Source: an uncultured Clostridia bacterium
Lineage (GTDB): Bacteria > Bacillota > Clostridia > Oscillospirales > Acutalibacteraceae
Reading direction: 5' to 3'
DNA length: 44,974 nt
NCBI GenBank assembly: GCA_947589415.1
Contig: CANQBP010000017.1
Coordinates: 1 to 44,974, forward strand
In this document: in pieces, positions 36,099 to 44,007 of the stretch
Position numbering within the stretch: position 1 is the first letter of the stretch
Layout of the letters: each line of letters begins with the position of its first letter
Notes under the pieces: model-generated
Seen by the model: the letters and a program-made list of their open reading frames with translations, nothing else
Told to the model about the DNA's origin: nothing
Database searches by the model: none
Program-made: the position numbers and the translations under genes

Positions 36099-36797
36099 TT
36101 AAAGCATTTTTGATGCACCCGCCGAACTGCTGTCCGAAATTATTTTGCCGTCGGAGATTTCTATTTGCCTTGTGCAGGAATCAGCGACTGTCCTATCGTG
36201 GGTTATTATTATTACCGTTTTCCCCTCCTCGTTCAGCTTTTTAAAAAGCTGTATAATCTCCTCGGAGGTTTTTGTATCGAGCGCACCGGTAGGCTCGTCC
36301 GCAAGTATGAATGACGGGTCATTCACTATTGCTCTGGCAACGGCTATTCTTTGTTTCTGACCGCCGGACAGATTTGTTACGGGCTTATCTGCATACTCCT
36401 CCATATTTACTGCCTTAAGTGCGGAAATACACATTTCTTTTGCCCTTTTTCCCCTGATTTTTGCAAAATACAGCGGAGTCATTACATTTTGAATTACCGT
36501 ATAGGAATCTATCAATGCAAAATCCTGCATCACAATACCAACCATTTTATTGCGAACCTTTGACAATTCTCTGTCCGAAAGCCTTGAAACATCTTTTCCG
36601 TCGATCTCATAAACTCCGCTTTCAAACTTGTCTATACAGCCTATAATATGGAGCAATGTACTTTTTCCTGCACCCGAACGTCCGATTATGGCAGTCATTT
36701 CTCCGTCTGCTATTTCAAGCGATATATCGTGCAGTGCATGGTATGCATTAGGTTTCTTATAATTGTATGTTTTATTAAGATCGGTTATTTTTATCAT
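36099..36797 (-). CDS. ABC transporter ATP-binding protein (MacB/LolD type)
   Basis: 232 residues. Walker A GRSGAGKST (39-47), Q loop VMQDFALI, signature LSGGQKQRIAVARAI, Walker B FILADEPTGALD and the H loop IIITHD are intact, so it should hydrolyse ATP. The sequence fits the MacB/LolD/SalX group, whose permeases do mechanotransmission or export of peptides and lipids rather than classical import. The second of two adjacent ATGs (36797) has the better distance to AGGAGG. It is the last gene of the cassette, 11 nt after permease 1. Confidence 0.92.
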   Translation of the reverse strand: MIKITDLNKTYNYKKPNAYHALHDISLEIADGEMTAIIGRSGAGKSTLLHIIGCIDKFESGVYEIDGKDVSRLSDRELSKVRNKMVGIVMQDFALIDSYTVIQNVMTPLYFAKIRGKRAKEMCISALKAVNMEEYADKPVTNLSGGQKQRIAVARAIVNDPSFILADEPTGALDTKTSEEIIQLFKKLNEEGKTVIIITHDRTVADSCTRQIEISDGKIISDSSSAGASKML

Positions 36798-36808
36798 CAT
36801 GCTCCTCC

Positions 36809-38041
36809 TTAATGATCCCTAAGTGCATCTTTCGGACTTGATTTTGAAAGCATTATCAGCGGGACAAAAACCATTATCAATATGATAAATGCAACAATGC
36901 CTAAAGTTATATATATATTATTCATGGAGTAGACAACCAGACTATCTATTATCCCCATAAAAATCGAGGCTGTCCATATTATAATGAGTAATATGCATGA
37001 GCTTAACATTAGAATACCGGAATATGCAAGAAGTATCTTTCGCATATCCGACCAATTCATTCCGCAAAGATAATATACCGAATAGGTTTTCATATTGTCT
37101 ATGGAATTGAGTACCATTATACATACAAGTGATACGACCGTCAGTAGAACCGTTCCGAATATGAAAGGAACAAGTGTAAGTATTTGAGAAACTATATCTT
37201 CCATGCTTCTGTCATACATATCCTTGAATTTATTCAGCCAACCCTTTCTGCCAAGATCCGCAATCACATTGCTGCTGCTTTCATCAGCATTATCGTTAAG
37301 GGTGAGTACGGATACTCCACTCTTTTCAAAATAGTCGGCATATTTTTTTGCTTCCGGGTCATCTATTGAAAAATAAACCGCTGTACGCTCCGAACCTGCC
37401 GCTTTGTATGCAGGTCCGATTATTTCAGACAACCCGAGATCCTGTCCGTCGGTCCGAGGATAATATATATATGATTCCTTTCTTATCACACCCGTTACAA
37501 TCATATTCATATATACAGGCTCTGTATCGTCCGTTTCCAACACATCAGAATCAAGAGAAATATGTATTCTGTCACCGACATCATACATACCCTCAAGTGC
37601 TACAACATTGACAGCACCCTCCGTATGCTCTGCATCAGTGTACCACTTTCCGCTCTTCAACTGTCCGCTGTTAAGCTTACTTCCCGTCTTATCATCGGTT
37701 GCTGTATAACTGATATATCTCAAATCACTTACCCATGATTTGTTTTTTAATTGTAATGAACCGGTATATATATGACTAACATCAATTCCCTTATTATCCT
37801 CGGCAGCCTTTATATCTTCATCATCCTGCACTTCTGCATCCTCCGAATATTCCCCCGACTGACAATAATAATATGTTTTTTCCAAATCAAAATTTTTAAC
37901 AGCATCCGTAACGGCAAATTGTTTGTTTATTATTCCTATACAAATGTTCGTAACGAAAAGTGAAAAAGCAATAAGTATTATTAAAAGACAATTTGCCAAG
38001 GTTTTTGTGCTGAGAAGATGTGAACCTAATTTGAAATACAT
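36809..38041 (-). CDS. ABC transporter permease 1 (FtsX/MacB-like)
   Basis: 410 residues: one N-terminal membrane helix (about 14-37), a large extracellular domain (about 40-280), and three C-terminal helices (about 285-310, 335-360, 375-400) ending SKSSPKDALRDH, the usual FtsX-domain tail. Such permeases pair with MacB-type ATPases. The extracellular part is acidic and serine/tyrosine-rich; I do not recognise it. It lies 14 nt after permease 2 and 11 nt before the ATPase. Confidence 0.85.
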   Translation of the reverse strand: MYFKLGSHLLSTKTLANCLLIILIAFSLFVTNICIGIINKQFAVTDAVKNFDLEKTYYYCQSGEYSEDAEVQDDEDIKAAEDNKGIDVSHIYTGSLQLKNKSWVSDLRYISYTATDDKTGSKLNSGQLKSGKWYTDAEHTEGAVNVVALEGMYDVGDRIHISLDSDVLETDDTEPVYMNMIVTGVIRKESYIYYPRTDGQDLGLSEIIGPAYKAAGSERTAVYFSIDDPEAKKYADYFEKSGVSVLTLNDNADESSSNVIADLGRKGWLNKFKDMYDRSMEDIVSQILTLVPFIFGTVLLTVVSLVCIMVLNSIDNMKTYSVYYLCGMNWSDMRKILLAYSGILMLSSCILLIIIWTASIFMGIIDSLVVYSMNNIYITLGIVAFIILIMVFVPLIMLSKSSPKDALRDH

Positions 38042-38055
38042 AATTCTATCTCCCC

Positions 38056-39117
38056 CTATTCCTTAGTAAGCACAGACGGAGAAGTATGTGCTATCCTTGT
38101 CATTGTCGGTATAAATGCCAATGTCTGAACGATTAAAACGGCTATAAAAATACAGATATATTCAACAGGGGTAATATAATACCCGATTTCTGTTGTTATT
38201 GCCTTCATTACGGGCATTACACAAAAAATATGCAGCAACATTCCTATCACATATGTACACAACGATATGAGCAGATTTTCGGACAAATATATTACTGACA
38301 CTTTCAGAACACTACAGCCGCATATTCTTAAAACGGCGGTTTCATGCCTGCGTCTGTTCATCATATAGGAATACAGATATACAATGTTCATTATCGCAAC
38401 GAGCATTACAAATAAAAATACACTAATATATCCTATTGCACTCACATACATATTCGTGGGGTACAAATCGGGGTAAGTGATATTTCCTCCGCCGAGAATA
38501 TTCTGTATATCATCTTCCAATATTTTCACCTCAACACTGCTGAGGTCCTTGTTAAAAACCATACAAATACTCGACAGTTTTACAATGTCGGTCAGGCTGC
38601 TATACGGAACAATAAATTCACTCTCAAGTGTTGACCCTATAATCTTATAATCTTCCCCAAATAGTTCATATGTATCACCTATTTTAACATCCGAAATGTT
38701 GGTATCTTCGGGATTAAATTTATAAACAGCAAGCGCTTCCTTTTTACCCGATTCAAAATTCCTGCGGTCAAAACCTTCCCCCACTGTAACGACTTTTTTT
38801 GTGTCAAAAATATATTCCGCACGAACGGAGTCCTTTCCGCTGACTGTCGATACATAAAACTCGGAAAGCATATCCTTATATCTCTTTGCAAAGCTGCCCA
38901 GCGCATTGTCAAGCTCACTTTTTTCACTGTAATTTTCGCCAATACTTACGGAATATGTGCGGCATTGTTTTTCATCTTCCTTAAAATCCTCAATTGTTTT
39001 CATAGCATAATTGAATACGGATAGAAAAGCGACAACTATACTTATCTGCACGGCTGCAAAGAGGATAAAAACTGTCTTATTTCTGCGGACGAACCTCCAA
39101 AAATTTTTTAATATCAT
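38056..39117 (-). CDS. ABC transporter permease 2 (FtsX/MacB-like)
   Basis: 353 residues with the same plan as permease 1: helix at about 14-37, extracellular domain to about 225, then three helices (about 230-255, 275-300, 320-345) ending IAHTSPSVLTKE. Two different half-permeases plus one ATPase suggest a heterodimeric membrane part. It lies 29 nt after the lipoprotein gene. ATG 39117; the upstream ribosome site is only moderate. Confidence 0.85.
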   Translation of the reverse strand: MILKNFWRFVRRNKTVFILFAAVQISIVVAFLSVFNYAMKTIEDFKEDEKQCRTYSVSIGENYSEKSELDNALGSFAKRYKDMLSEFYVSTVSGKDSVRAEYIFDTKKVVTVGEGFDRRNFESGKKEALAVYKFNPEDTNISDVKIGDTYELFGEDYKIIGSTLESEFIVPYSSLTDIVKLSSICMVFNKDLSSVEVKILEDDIQNILGGGNITYPDLYPTNMYVSAIGYISVFLFVMLVAIMNIVYLYSYMMNRRRHETAVLRICGCSVLKVSVIYLSENLLISLCTYVIGMLLHIFCVMPVMKAITTEIGYYITPVEYICIFIAVLIVQTLAFIPTMTRIAHTSPSVLTKE

Positions 39118-39146
39118 ACTTTTCTCCTAAATTCAAAATAAACAGA

Positions 39147-39725
39147 TTACTTGAAATATAACGGTAACGCTTCCTCATTCATATCATAAGACAAAATCAA
39201 TGTTCCATTTTCATCAATGTCAAACGTAACAATGTCTTTTTCTTCATTCTCGTCATAAAAATCCGATCCGTCAACATAAGCATACAGAACTGCCGTATTT
39301 TCTCCCTCTTCTTGAACATAATAGAAGGTCGCATCATTGTCCACAAATTGTTTCTTCAGATCCACATGGTCGAGATATTCCTTTTCAGCCTGTTCAAATA
39401 ATTTATTTTCTTCTTCCTCACTCAAATTTTCGGCATCATCAACCGAGTCACTCCAATGAAACATAGCATACACATACGCTTTTTCCTCTTCAATGTACGA
39501 AACATCAAAGTTATCCGAAAATTGCAGCTTACATTGCTTATCAAACTCCGGACTATCGGGTGTATCCTTGCAATCACTTACAGCTAAATAAATACTCGAA
39601 TCGCTTTCGTTATAATATACACCATTGCCAAACTCTCTTACTGATTTACAGCCGCTAGAAAACACCATAGATGCTGGAAGTGTAAACATAGTTAAAAATC
39701 TGAAAACATTTTTCATTTCCATCAT
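39147..39725 (-). CDS. Lipoprotein of unknown function
   Basis: 192 residues. The N-terminus has a hydrophobic signal and a lipobox-like VFSSGC with the acylated cysteine at C26, so the mature protein is anchored outside the membrane. The rest is very acidic (many D and E) with YDENEEKDIVTFDIDENGTL near the end. I do not recognise a family. The start is uncertain: three ATG codons lie within the first five residues, and GAGAG is the only nearby site. It is followed by the two permeases, so it may be a substrate-binding or immunity-type partner. Confidence 0.78.
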   Translation of the reverse strand: MMEMKNVFRFLTMFTLPASMVFSSGCKSVREFGNGVYYNESDSSIYLAVSDCKDTPDSPEFDKQCKLQFSDNFDVSYIEEEKAYVYAMFHWSDSVDDAENLSEEEENKLFEQAEKEYLDHVDLKKQFVDNDATFYYVQEEGENTAVLYAYVDGSDFYDENEEKDIVTFDIDENGTLILSYDMNEEALPLYFK

Positions 39726-39753
39726 ATCAACTCTCGCTACATATTTATTCTGT

Positions 39754-39790
39754 TAAGCTAATAGCTGCATTAAATGCTGCTATTAGCTTA
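39754..39790 (-). promoter_or_regulatory. Intercistronic hairpin between the secreted protein and the lipoprotein genes
   Basis: Perfect 12-bp stem (39754-39765 with 39779-39790). There is no T run after it on the minus strand, so it is more likely a processing site, mRNA stabiliser or partial terminator than a full stop. It would favour the secreted protein over the downstream transporter. Confidence 0.6.
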
Positions 39791-39904
39791 GTCACAATCG
39801 TTTATTCATATCTAATCACATATTTAAAAAGACTTTGAACTTTCGCAATTAGGGAAATATTTGCTGATGTTTCAGAATCAAAGTTCTTTCTCTATATGCA
39901 CAAA

Positions 39905-40432
39905 TTATGAGTAAAAAGCTCTAACAGAAGTACTAACTTTGGTTCCATTTTTTGCTTTGGTCTGACCAAATTCGTAGCATTGAACATACAAATTGGTACA
40001 ACTGGAATAATCTTTAACATCATAACTAAAAACTTGCTCCGTTGCCCTATTTGCACACTTTTTTGTGTTCACAACATTATCACGTCTTAAATTACCATTG
40101 CCGTTAACATACGTACAAGTAGTCTTGACTTTCACATAGGTATCCGCAAGATTCGGCCCTGCCCAAAGCCATGCTTTAGTATTCCAATTCCAATACCACC
40201 AATAATTCATCGCAGACTCACTTATTTTTGCCAACTGTGTTTTTTTAAATACACTTTCATCATACAAATAAAAATTATGCTTTTGTTGAGTTACAGTGTT
40301 AATTTGGTAACGGACTGTTTTATTGTCATAGCTTGGCATTCCCGCAGCCCCTACTGCAATACTTCCGCAAGCAACTGTCACAATAGCAGCAAACACCGAT
40401 ACGGCTGTAATAAGCTTTGTTTTTATTTTCAT
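39905..40432 (-). CDS. Secreted Trp-rich cysteine-containing protein of unknown function
   Basis: 175 residues. Signal peptide 1-30 (basic MKIKTK, hydrophobic core, IAVGAA before G31). The mature part has an unusual aromatic segment with six tryptophans (W78, W79, W81, W83, W88, W90) and four cysteines (C106, C126, C145, C152), enough for two disulfides outside the cell. The C-terminal half looks beta-rich. I recognise no family. ATG 40432 with GGAGG nine bases upstream is clearly preferred over a TTG five codons earlier. A dedicated promoter and palindrome stand upstream, and a lipoprotein and ABC transporter lie downstream. A bacteriocin-like or cell-envelope-active role is a hypothesis. 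Confidence 0.75.
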   Translation of the reverse strand: MKIKTKLITAVSVFAAIVTVACGSIAVGAAGMPSYDNKTVRYQINTVTQQKHNFYLYDESVFKKTQLAKISESAMNYWWYWNWNTKAWLWAGPNLADTYVKVKTTCTYVNGNGNLRRDNVVNTKKCANRATEQVFSYDVKDYSSCTNLYVQCYEFGQTKAKNGTKVSTSVRAFYS

Positions 40433-40464
40433 TTTTATTTCCTCCAAACATAAAAGATTTTTTA

Positions 40465-40478
40465 ATGACTTAAGTCAT
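40465..40478. promoter_or_regulatory. 14-bp perfect palindrome at the secreted-protein start site
   Basis: ATGACTTAAGTCAT is a perfect palindrome. It lies directly downstream of the -10 box, about where transcription should start, a classic repressor position. I cannot assign a regulator. Confidence 0.65.
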
Positions 40479-40482
40479 ATTT

Positions 40483-40511
40483 ATAATATAACACTTTCAC
40501 TCAAATGTAAA
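40483..40511 (-). promoter_or_regulatory. Promoter of the secreted-protein/ABC cassette
   Basis: Minus strand TTTACA (40506-40511), 17-bp spacer, TATTAT (40483-40488). It lies 51 bp upstream of the secreted-protein ATG. Confidence 0.72.
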
Positions 40512-40570
40512 TTGTTATTTACTCTGAAAAAAACTGTTGTGATTTTACAAATTCAGTGCATAATTTACAA

Positions 40571-40614
40571 AAAATAAAAAAATTAACAACCGCTTCACAC
40601 AATGGTAACGGTTG
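40571..40614 (-). terminator. Terminator of the Sir2 gene
   Basis: A 6-bp stem (CAACCG at 40587-40592 with CGGTTG at 40609-40614) followed on the minus strand by a long T-rich tract, directly downstream of the Sir2 stop. Confidence 0.65.
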
Positions 40615-40640
40615 CTTTTTCACTGATTTTCCTATTCATT

Positions 40641-41360
40641 TCATGTCGAATTCATGACATTTCCGAGTACCTGTCCGATAGGGTCACGAATTACTATATC
40701 GGCATTTCTGTCAAACGGAGTTTTCGACTTATTCAGCAAAACTATTTTATTTCCATTGAAATAATCAAGAAATCCCGCTGCCGGATATACATTGAGGGAC
40801 GTTCCGCCGATTATAAGCAAATCAGCATCAGCAATTGCCTTTACTGCTCCAACTACCGTTTCATCATCAAGTCCCTCCTCATAAAGCACAACGTCCGGCT
40901 TTATCATGCCGCCGCACTCACACCTCGGAATACCTTCGCTTTCGGTTATTACCGTCAGATCATAAAACCTATGACATTTCATACAATAATTTCTTAGAAC
41001 CGATCCGTGCAGCTCATATACTTTTTTACTTCCGGCAAGCTGATGCAGTCCGTCTATATTCTGTGTGACAACCGCTTTCAGCTTTCCCTGTTCTTCAAGT
41101 AGTGCAAGTGCCTTATGCGCCTTATTCGGACGTGCATCGGTACATATCATCTTTGCACGGTAAAAATCATAAAAATCCTTAGGTTTTGACATAAAAAAGC
41201 TATGGCTTAGTATAGTTTCGGGAGGATATTTATATTTCTGATTATATAGTCCGTCAACACTTCGGAAATCAGGAATACCGCTTTCTGTCGAAACACCCGC
41301 ACCCCCAAAAAATACAATGCTCTCGCTTTCGTTGATTGCTTTTTTTAACTCATCATACAT
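40641..41360 (-). CDS. cobB: NAD-dependent protein deacylase, Sir2 family
   Basis: 239 residues. NAD-binding GGAGVSTESGIPDFRS, catalytic-site TQNIDGLHQLAGS with LHGS (the active histidine), and a four-cysteine zinc motif (YCMKCHRF, then CECGG) identify a sirtuin. It removes acyl groups from lysines using NAD+, making nicotinamide and O-acyl-ADP-ribose. The C-terminal NAD-binding part (IIGGTSLNVYPAAGF) is intact. ATG 41360 with GGGGAG upstream; an upstream GTG nine bases earlier is too close to the site. Divergent from the Rrf2 gene. Confidence 0.94.
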   Translation of the reverse strand: MYDELKKAINESESIVFFGGAGVSTESGIPDFRSVDGLYNQKYKYPPETILSHSFFMSKPKDFYDFYRAKMICTDARPNKAHKALALLEEQGKLKAVVTQNIDGLHQLAGSKKVYELHGSVLRNYCMKCHRFYDLTVITESEGIPRCECGGMIKPDVVLYEEGLDDETVVGAVKAIADADLLIIGGTSLNVYPAAGFLDYFNGNKIVLLNKSKTPFDRNADIVIRDPIGQVLGNVMNST

Positions 41361-41402
41361 AAAAATCACACTCCCCGATTTATTTCTTACAGCCTCATAT
41401 TA

Positions 41403-41431
41403 TTGACAACACAAGGCAAAAGAAATATAAT
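41403..41431 (+). promoter_or_regulatory. Consensus promoter of the Rrf2 regulator gene
   Basis: TTGACA (41403-41408), 17-bp spacer, TATAAT (41426-41431): full match to the sigma-A consensus. Confidence 0.9.
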
Positions 41432-41484
41432 TATGTTAAATTACACATTATCCCGATATGTCGAATATAAGGAGGACAGCACCC

Positions 41485-41919
41485 ATGAAAATATCCACAA
41501 AAGGACGTTATGCGCTTCGTGTTATGGCGGATTTGGCAACAACAGACCCGGATAATTACATTTCAATAAAAAGTATATCAAAAAGACTAAATATTTCCGA
41601 CAAATATCTTGAACAACTGATATCATGTCTTAATAAGTCGGGTCTTGTAAAAAGCACAAGAGGCGCTCAAGGCGGATATAAATTGACTAAAAAGCCGAGC
41701 GAATATACTGTCGGAGTAATACTGCGCTCAATGGAAGGAAGTCTTGCTCCCGTATCATGTCTTGAGGACGAAGAAAACCAATGTCCGCACTGTTCCGATT
41801 GTATTTCCCTTTATGTGTGGGAACAGATATATGACGCCATAAATAACGTCGTGGATAAGATAACACTACAAGACATAATAGACCAAACAAAAAATACTTC
41901 CGATCCGAGTATCTGCTGA
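41485..41919 (+). CDS. Rrf2-family transcriptional regulator
   Basis: 144 residues. Winged-helix start MKISTKGRYALRVMADLA, recognition helix region ISDKYLEQLISCLNKSGLV, and wing TRGAQGGYKLTKKP. Four cysteines follow (C92, C100, C103, C106). The matching region of IscR carries three cluster-binding cysteines, so an Fe-S cluster sensor is likely but not proven; CymR-type members lack these cysteines. No isc or suf genes are downstream. ATG 41485 follows AAGGAGG. Single gene with its own promoter and terminator. Confidence 0.92.
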   Translation: MKISTKGRYALRVMADLATTDPDNYISIKSISKRLNISDKYLEQLISCLNKSGLVKSTRGAQGGYKLTKKPSEYTVGVILRSMEGSLAPVSCLEDEENQCPHCSDCISLYVWEQIYDAINNVVDKITLQDIIDQTKNTSDPSIC

Positions 41920-42004
41920 AACCGTTTCATGTACTGCACCACCATAATTGCAGAAACAGCCGTTACTGCATGACCGATAAAAGGAAAAATTACTTATAGA
42001 CAGC

Positions 42005-42034
42005 GGGTCACCCTATCACGGGGCGACCCTTTTT
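42005..42034 (+). terminator. Terminator of the Rrf2 gene
   Basis: GGGTC/GACCC stem with inner CCC/GGG pairs (42005-42029), followed by five Ts on the plus strand. Confidence 0.75.
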
Positions 42035-42127
42035 AACATAATACACCAATTGTTTTCGGATCTCTTAGCCGCGCTCGACGACAGGGTCACACTTTTTCTG
42101 TCTTTAAACGCACATTCCGAAACGAAA

Positions 42128-43690
42128 TCAGCTTGAAACCGTTTGTGATGATCCGGTCGAAGCAGTTGAAGTTACAGACTCAGGCAGTTTAATTTCGAGG
42201 TTTTCGAGTAAGTCCTCATCAAACTGAACACTATACTTTTCTTTAAGATTTTCGTATTCCTCGGAAACATCATTTGCTCTCAAGTCACTGTCAACGCCTA
42301 CCTGCCATGATTTAAGTCCGGGACCCGGATAATACATTATATGGTATCCGATATCGGTCTTTACAATACCATTATCCCCGACCTTACGGCTCGGATCGAA
42401 CATCCAGTCATTAAATTCCTCAACCATATATCCCTCTTCCACGTTTTCATACAAACCTCCGTTTGTATTTGATCCGGGATCGGAACTGTATTTATTTGCA
42501 AGCTCTCCGAAAGTTTGTTCTGTTTTGTCGCCATCTTTCCATTCCTGGTATATTTCTTCCGCTTTTTTCTTAAGCTCCTCATCGGAAGCATCTTTGCCCT
42601 CTTCCGCTTGGATAAGGATATGACGGATATTTCTGGTTTCGGTTTCATCACGATATACCGGCTTTGTAACAAGAATAACATTGTATGCACTATTTTCATC
42701 TATAACCGTGATATCATTTTCTTTCCTGTCATCACTGAATATCCATTTATAACAATTATTGGCATCACTATATGCAACTTTGGTATTCTCGGCAGCTTCG
42801 AGTGCCGCTTCGACACCGGCGTTAAAGTCCTCCTCTGTTACGGAAGCCTCACTTGAAGTCGGCACGGATACATTCAGCGGATTATCTCTTAAATACTTTT
42901 CAAGATACTCATTAAATTCATCTTTATTCTTAGCATTGGCAAGTGCATCGGCACTTTCCTTTGCAACTTCCTTTTTGACTGCTCCGCTTGTTTCCTCATC
43001 AGAATACGCAAAGCTGTAAACAAGATAATCGGCAACAACATAATTGTTTTTATTCTCTTTGAACTGCTTTTCATACTCTTCGTCGGTATATTTGAAGCTC
43101 TCATGAAGATAATTGCTGTAATCCATCGCAAGTACGGTCATTTTCTGTATATCTTCTACTTCTTTCTTTGTTATGTTGCTTCCGTACTGATCAGCTATAA
43201 ACTCATCAAGAGTCATGCTGCTTTCGGCAGCAACGGATTCCATCGTATTGAAATTTGTTTCGAGCTGCTTTAGCTCATCATCACTCAGTTTTAATCCGTT
43301 TTCTTTTCCGCCCTCGGCAAACACCATTATCTGTGTAACGTAATTTTTTACTCTCTCGTAGAAATAGTCATACCAAGAAATTCCCTCGTCCTGATTGTAG
43401 TATTGCTTTTTGAGGTCTTTACCGGTATCAAAATATGAAGTACCGTATGTACTGCAGAAGTCACTCACCATATAATTTGCAAGATACTGGATAACATCGT
43501 ATTTAATACTGTAATTTTTAGATTTAACGACAATATCGTCGCCGTTTTGCTGTCCGGAAGAAGCGGTTTCCCCTTTACTGTTTACGTTTTCGTCTTTCTT
43601 TGAATTGTTACATCCGGCAAGCGGCAGTGTTACAAGCATGGCGGCGGCTACCAATACTGCGGTTGTACGCTTGGAAAATAATTTATTCAT
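42128..43690 (-). CDS. PrsA-like foldase lipoprotein with parvulin (PpiC) domain
   Basis: 520 residues. Signal peptide with lipobox LAGC (cysteine C27), so it is membrane-anchored outside the cell. A long helical SurA-like chaperone part (about 70-340) is followed by a parvulin-type peptidyl-prolyl isomerase domain (about 355-450), with RNIRHILIQAEEG, FGELANKYSSDPGS, NGGLYENV and DIGYHIMYY. It should help exported proteins fold. The N-terminal spacer is rich in N, K and E, and the C-terminal tail is rich in S and T. ATG 43690 with GGAGAGAAAAG upstream. Monocistronic. Confidence 0.9.
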   Translation of the reverse strand: MNKLFSKRTTAVLVAAAMLVTLPLAGCNNSKKDENVNSKGETASSGQQNGDDIVVKSKNYSIKYDVIQYLANYMVSDFCSTYGTSYFDTGKDLKKQYYNQDEGISWYDYFYERVKNYVTQIMVFAEGGKENGLKLSDDELKQLETNFNTMESVAAESSMTLDEFIADQYGSNITKKEVEDIQKMTVLAMDYSNYLHESFKYTDEEYEKQFKENKNNYVVADYLVYSFAYSDEETSGAVKKEVAKESADALANAKNKDEFNEYLEKYLRDNPLNVSVPTSSEASVTEEDFNAGVEAALEAAENTKVAYSDANNCYKWIFSDDRKENDITVIDENSAYNVILVTKPVYRDETETRNIRHILIQAEEGKDASDEELKKKAEEIYQEWKDGDKTEQTFGELANKYSSDPGSNTNGGLYENVEEGYMVEEFNDWMFDPSRKVGDNGIVKTDIGYHIMYYPGPGLKSWQVGVDSDLRANDVSEEYENLKEKYSVQFDEDLLENLEIKLPESVTSTASTGSSQTVSS

Positions 43691-43773
43691 CGTCTTTTCT
43701 CTCCTTATTTTAATTTACGGAACATACACGAATATTCCGGGTGCACACAGAAACGAAAAATCGTATTAAAATA

Positions 43774-43802
43774 ATCATATGTCAGCAAAAATATAATTAC
43801 AA
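43774..43802 (-). promoter_or_regulatory. Promoter of the PrsA-like gene
   Basis: Minus strand TTGTAA (43797-43802), 17-bp spacer, TATGAT (43774-43779), about 85 bp upstream of the start codon. Confidence 0.65.
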
Positions 43803-43825
43803 AATCATAAAAATAATTTTATCAA

Positions 43826-43891
43826 AATCTGCAAAACACCATTATAATTATAACAGAAATAACAGATTTTTTCAACCATGTTTTGCAGATT
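43826..43891. repeat. Perfect 13-bp inverted repeat in a divergent promoter region
   Basis: Arms 43826-43838 and 43879-43891 are perfect complements, 40 bp apart, between the two divergent promoters. It could be a paired regulator site or a tiny mobile remnant. Confidence 0.6.
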
Positions 43892-43945
43892 ATACGATAT
43901 ATATTTTTTTAACGGATATGTTAAAAAAACAAAATTGCAGCTTAC

Positions 43946-43974
43946 TTGCTTTTTCCTAAGGATAGTGATACAAT
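43946..43974 (+). promoter_or_regulatory. Promoter of the 190-residue orphan gene
   Basis: TTGCTT (43946-43951), 17-bp spacer, TACAAT (43969-43974), 34 bp upstream of the start codon. Confidence 0.7.
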
Positions 43975-44007
43975 AGATGTAAAGTTTATTAAGCCGGTGG
44001 TGAAATT

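Noticed and set aside
41485-41919. Rrf2 gene as iscR heading an Fe-S assembly operon
   Set aside because: Cysteines fit an Fe-S sensor, but no iscS, iscU or suf gene follows and a terminator closes the transcript, so the symbol is not given.
43741-43959. 72-codon plus-strand frame in the PrsA/orphan intergenic region
   Set aside because: Low-complexity K/I/N composition, no ribosome binding site, and it crosses the mapped promoter and the inverted repeat.
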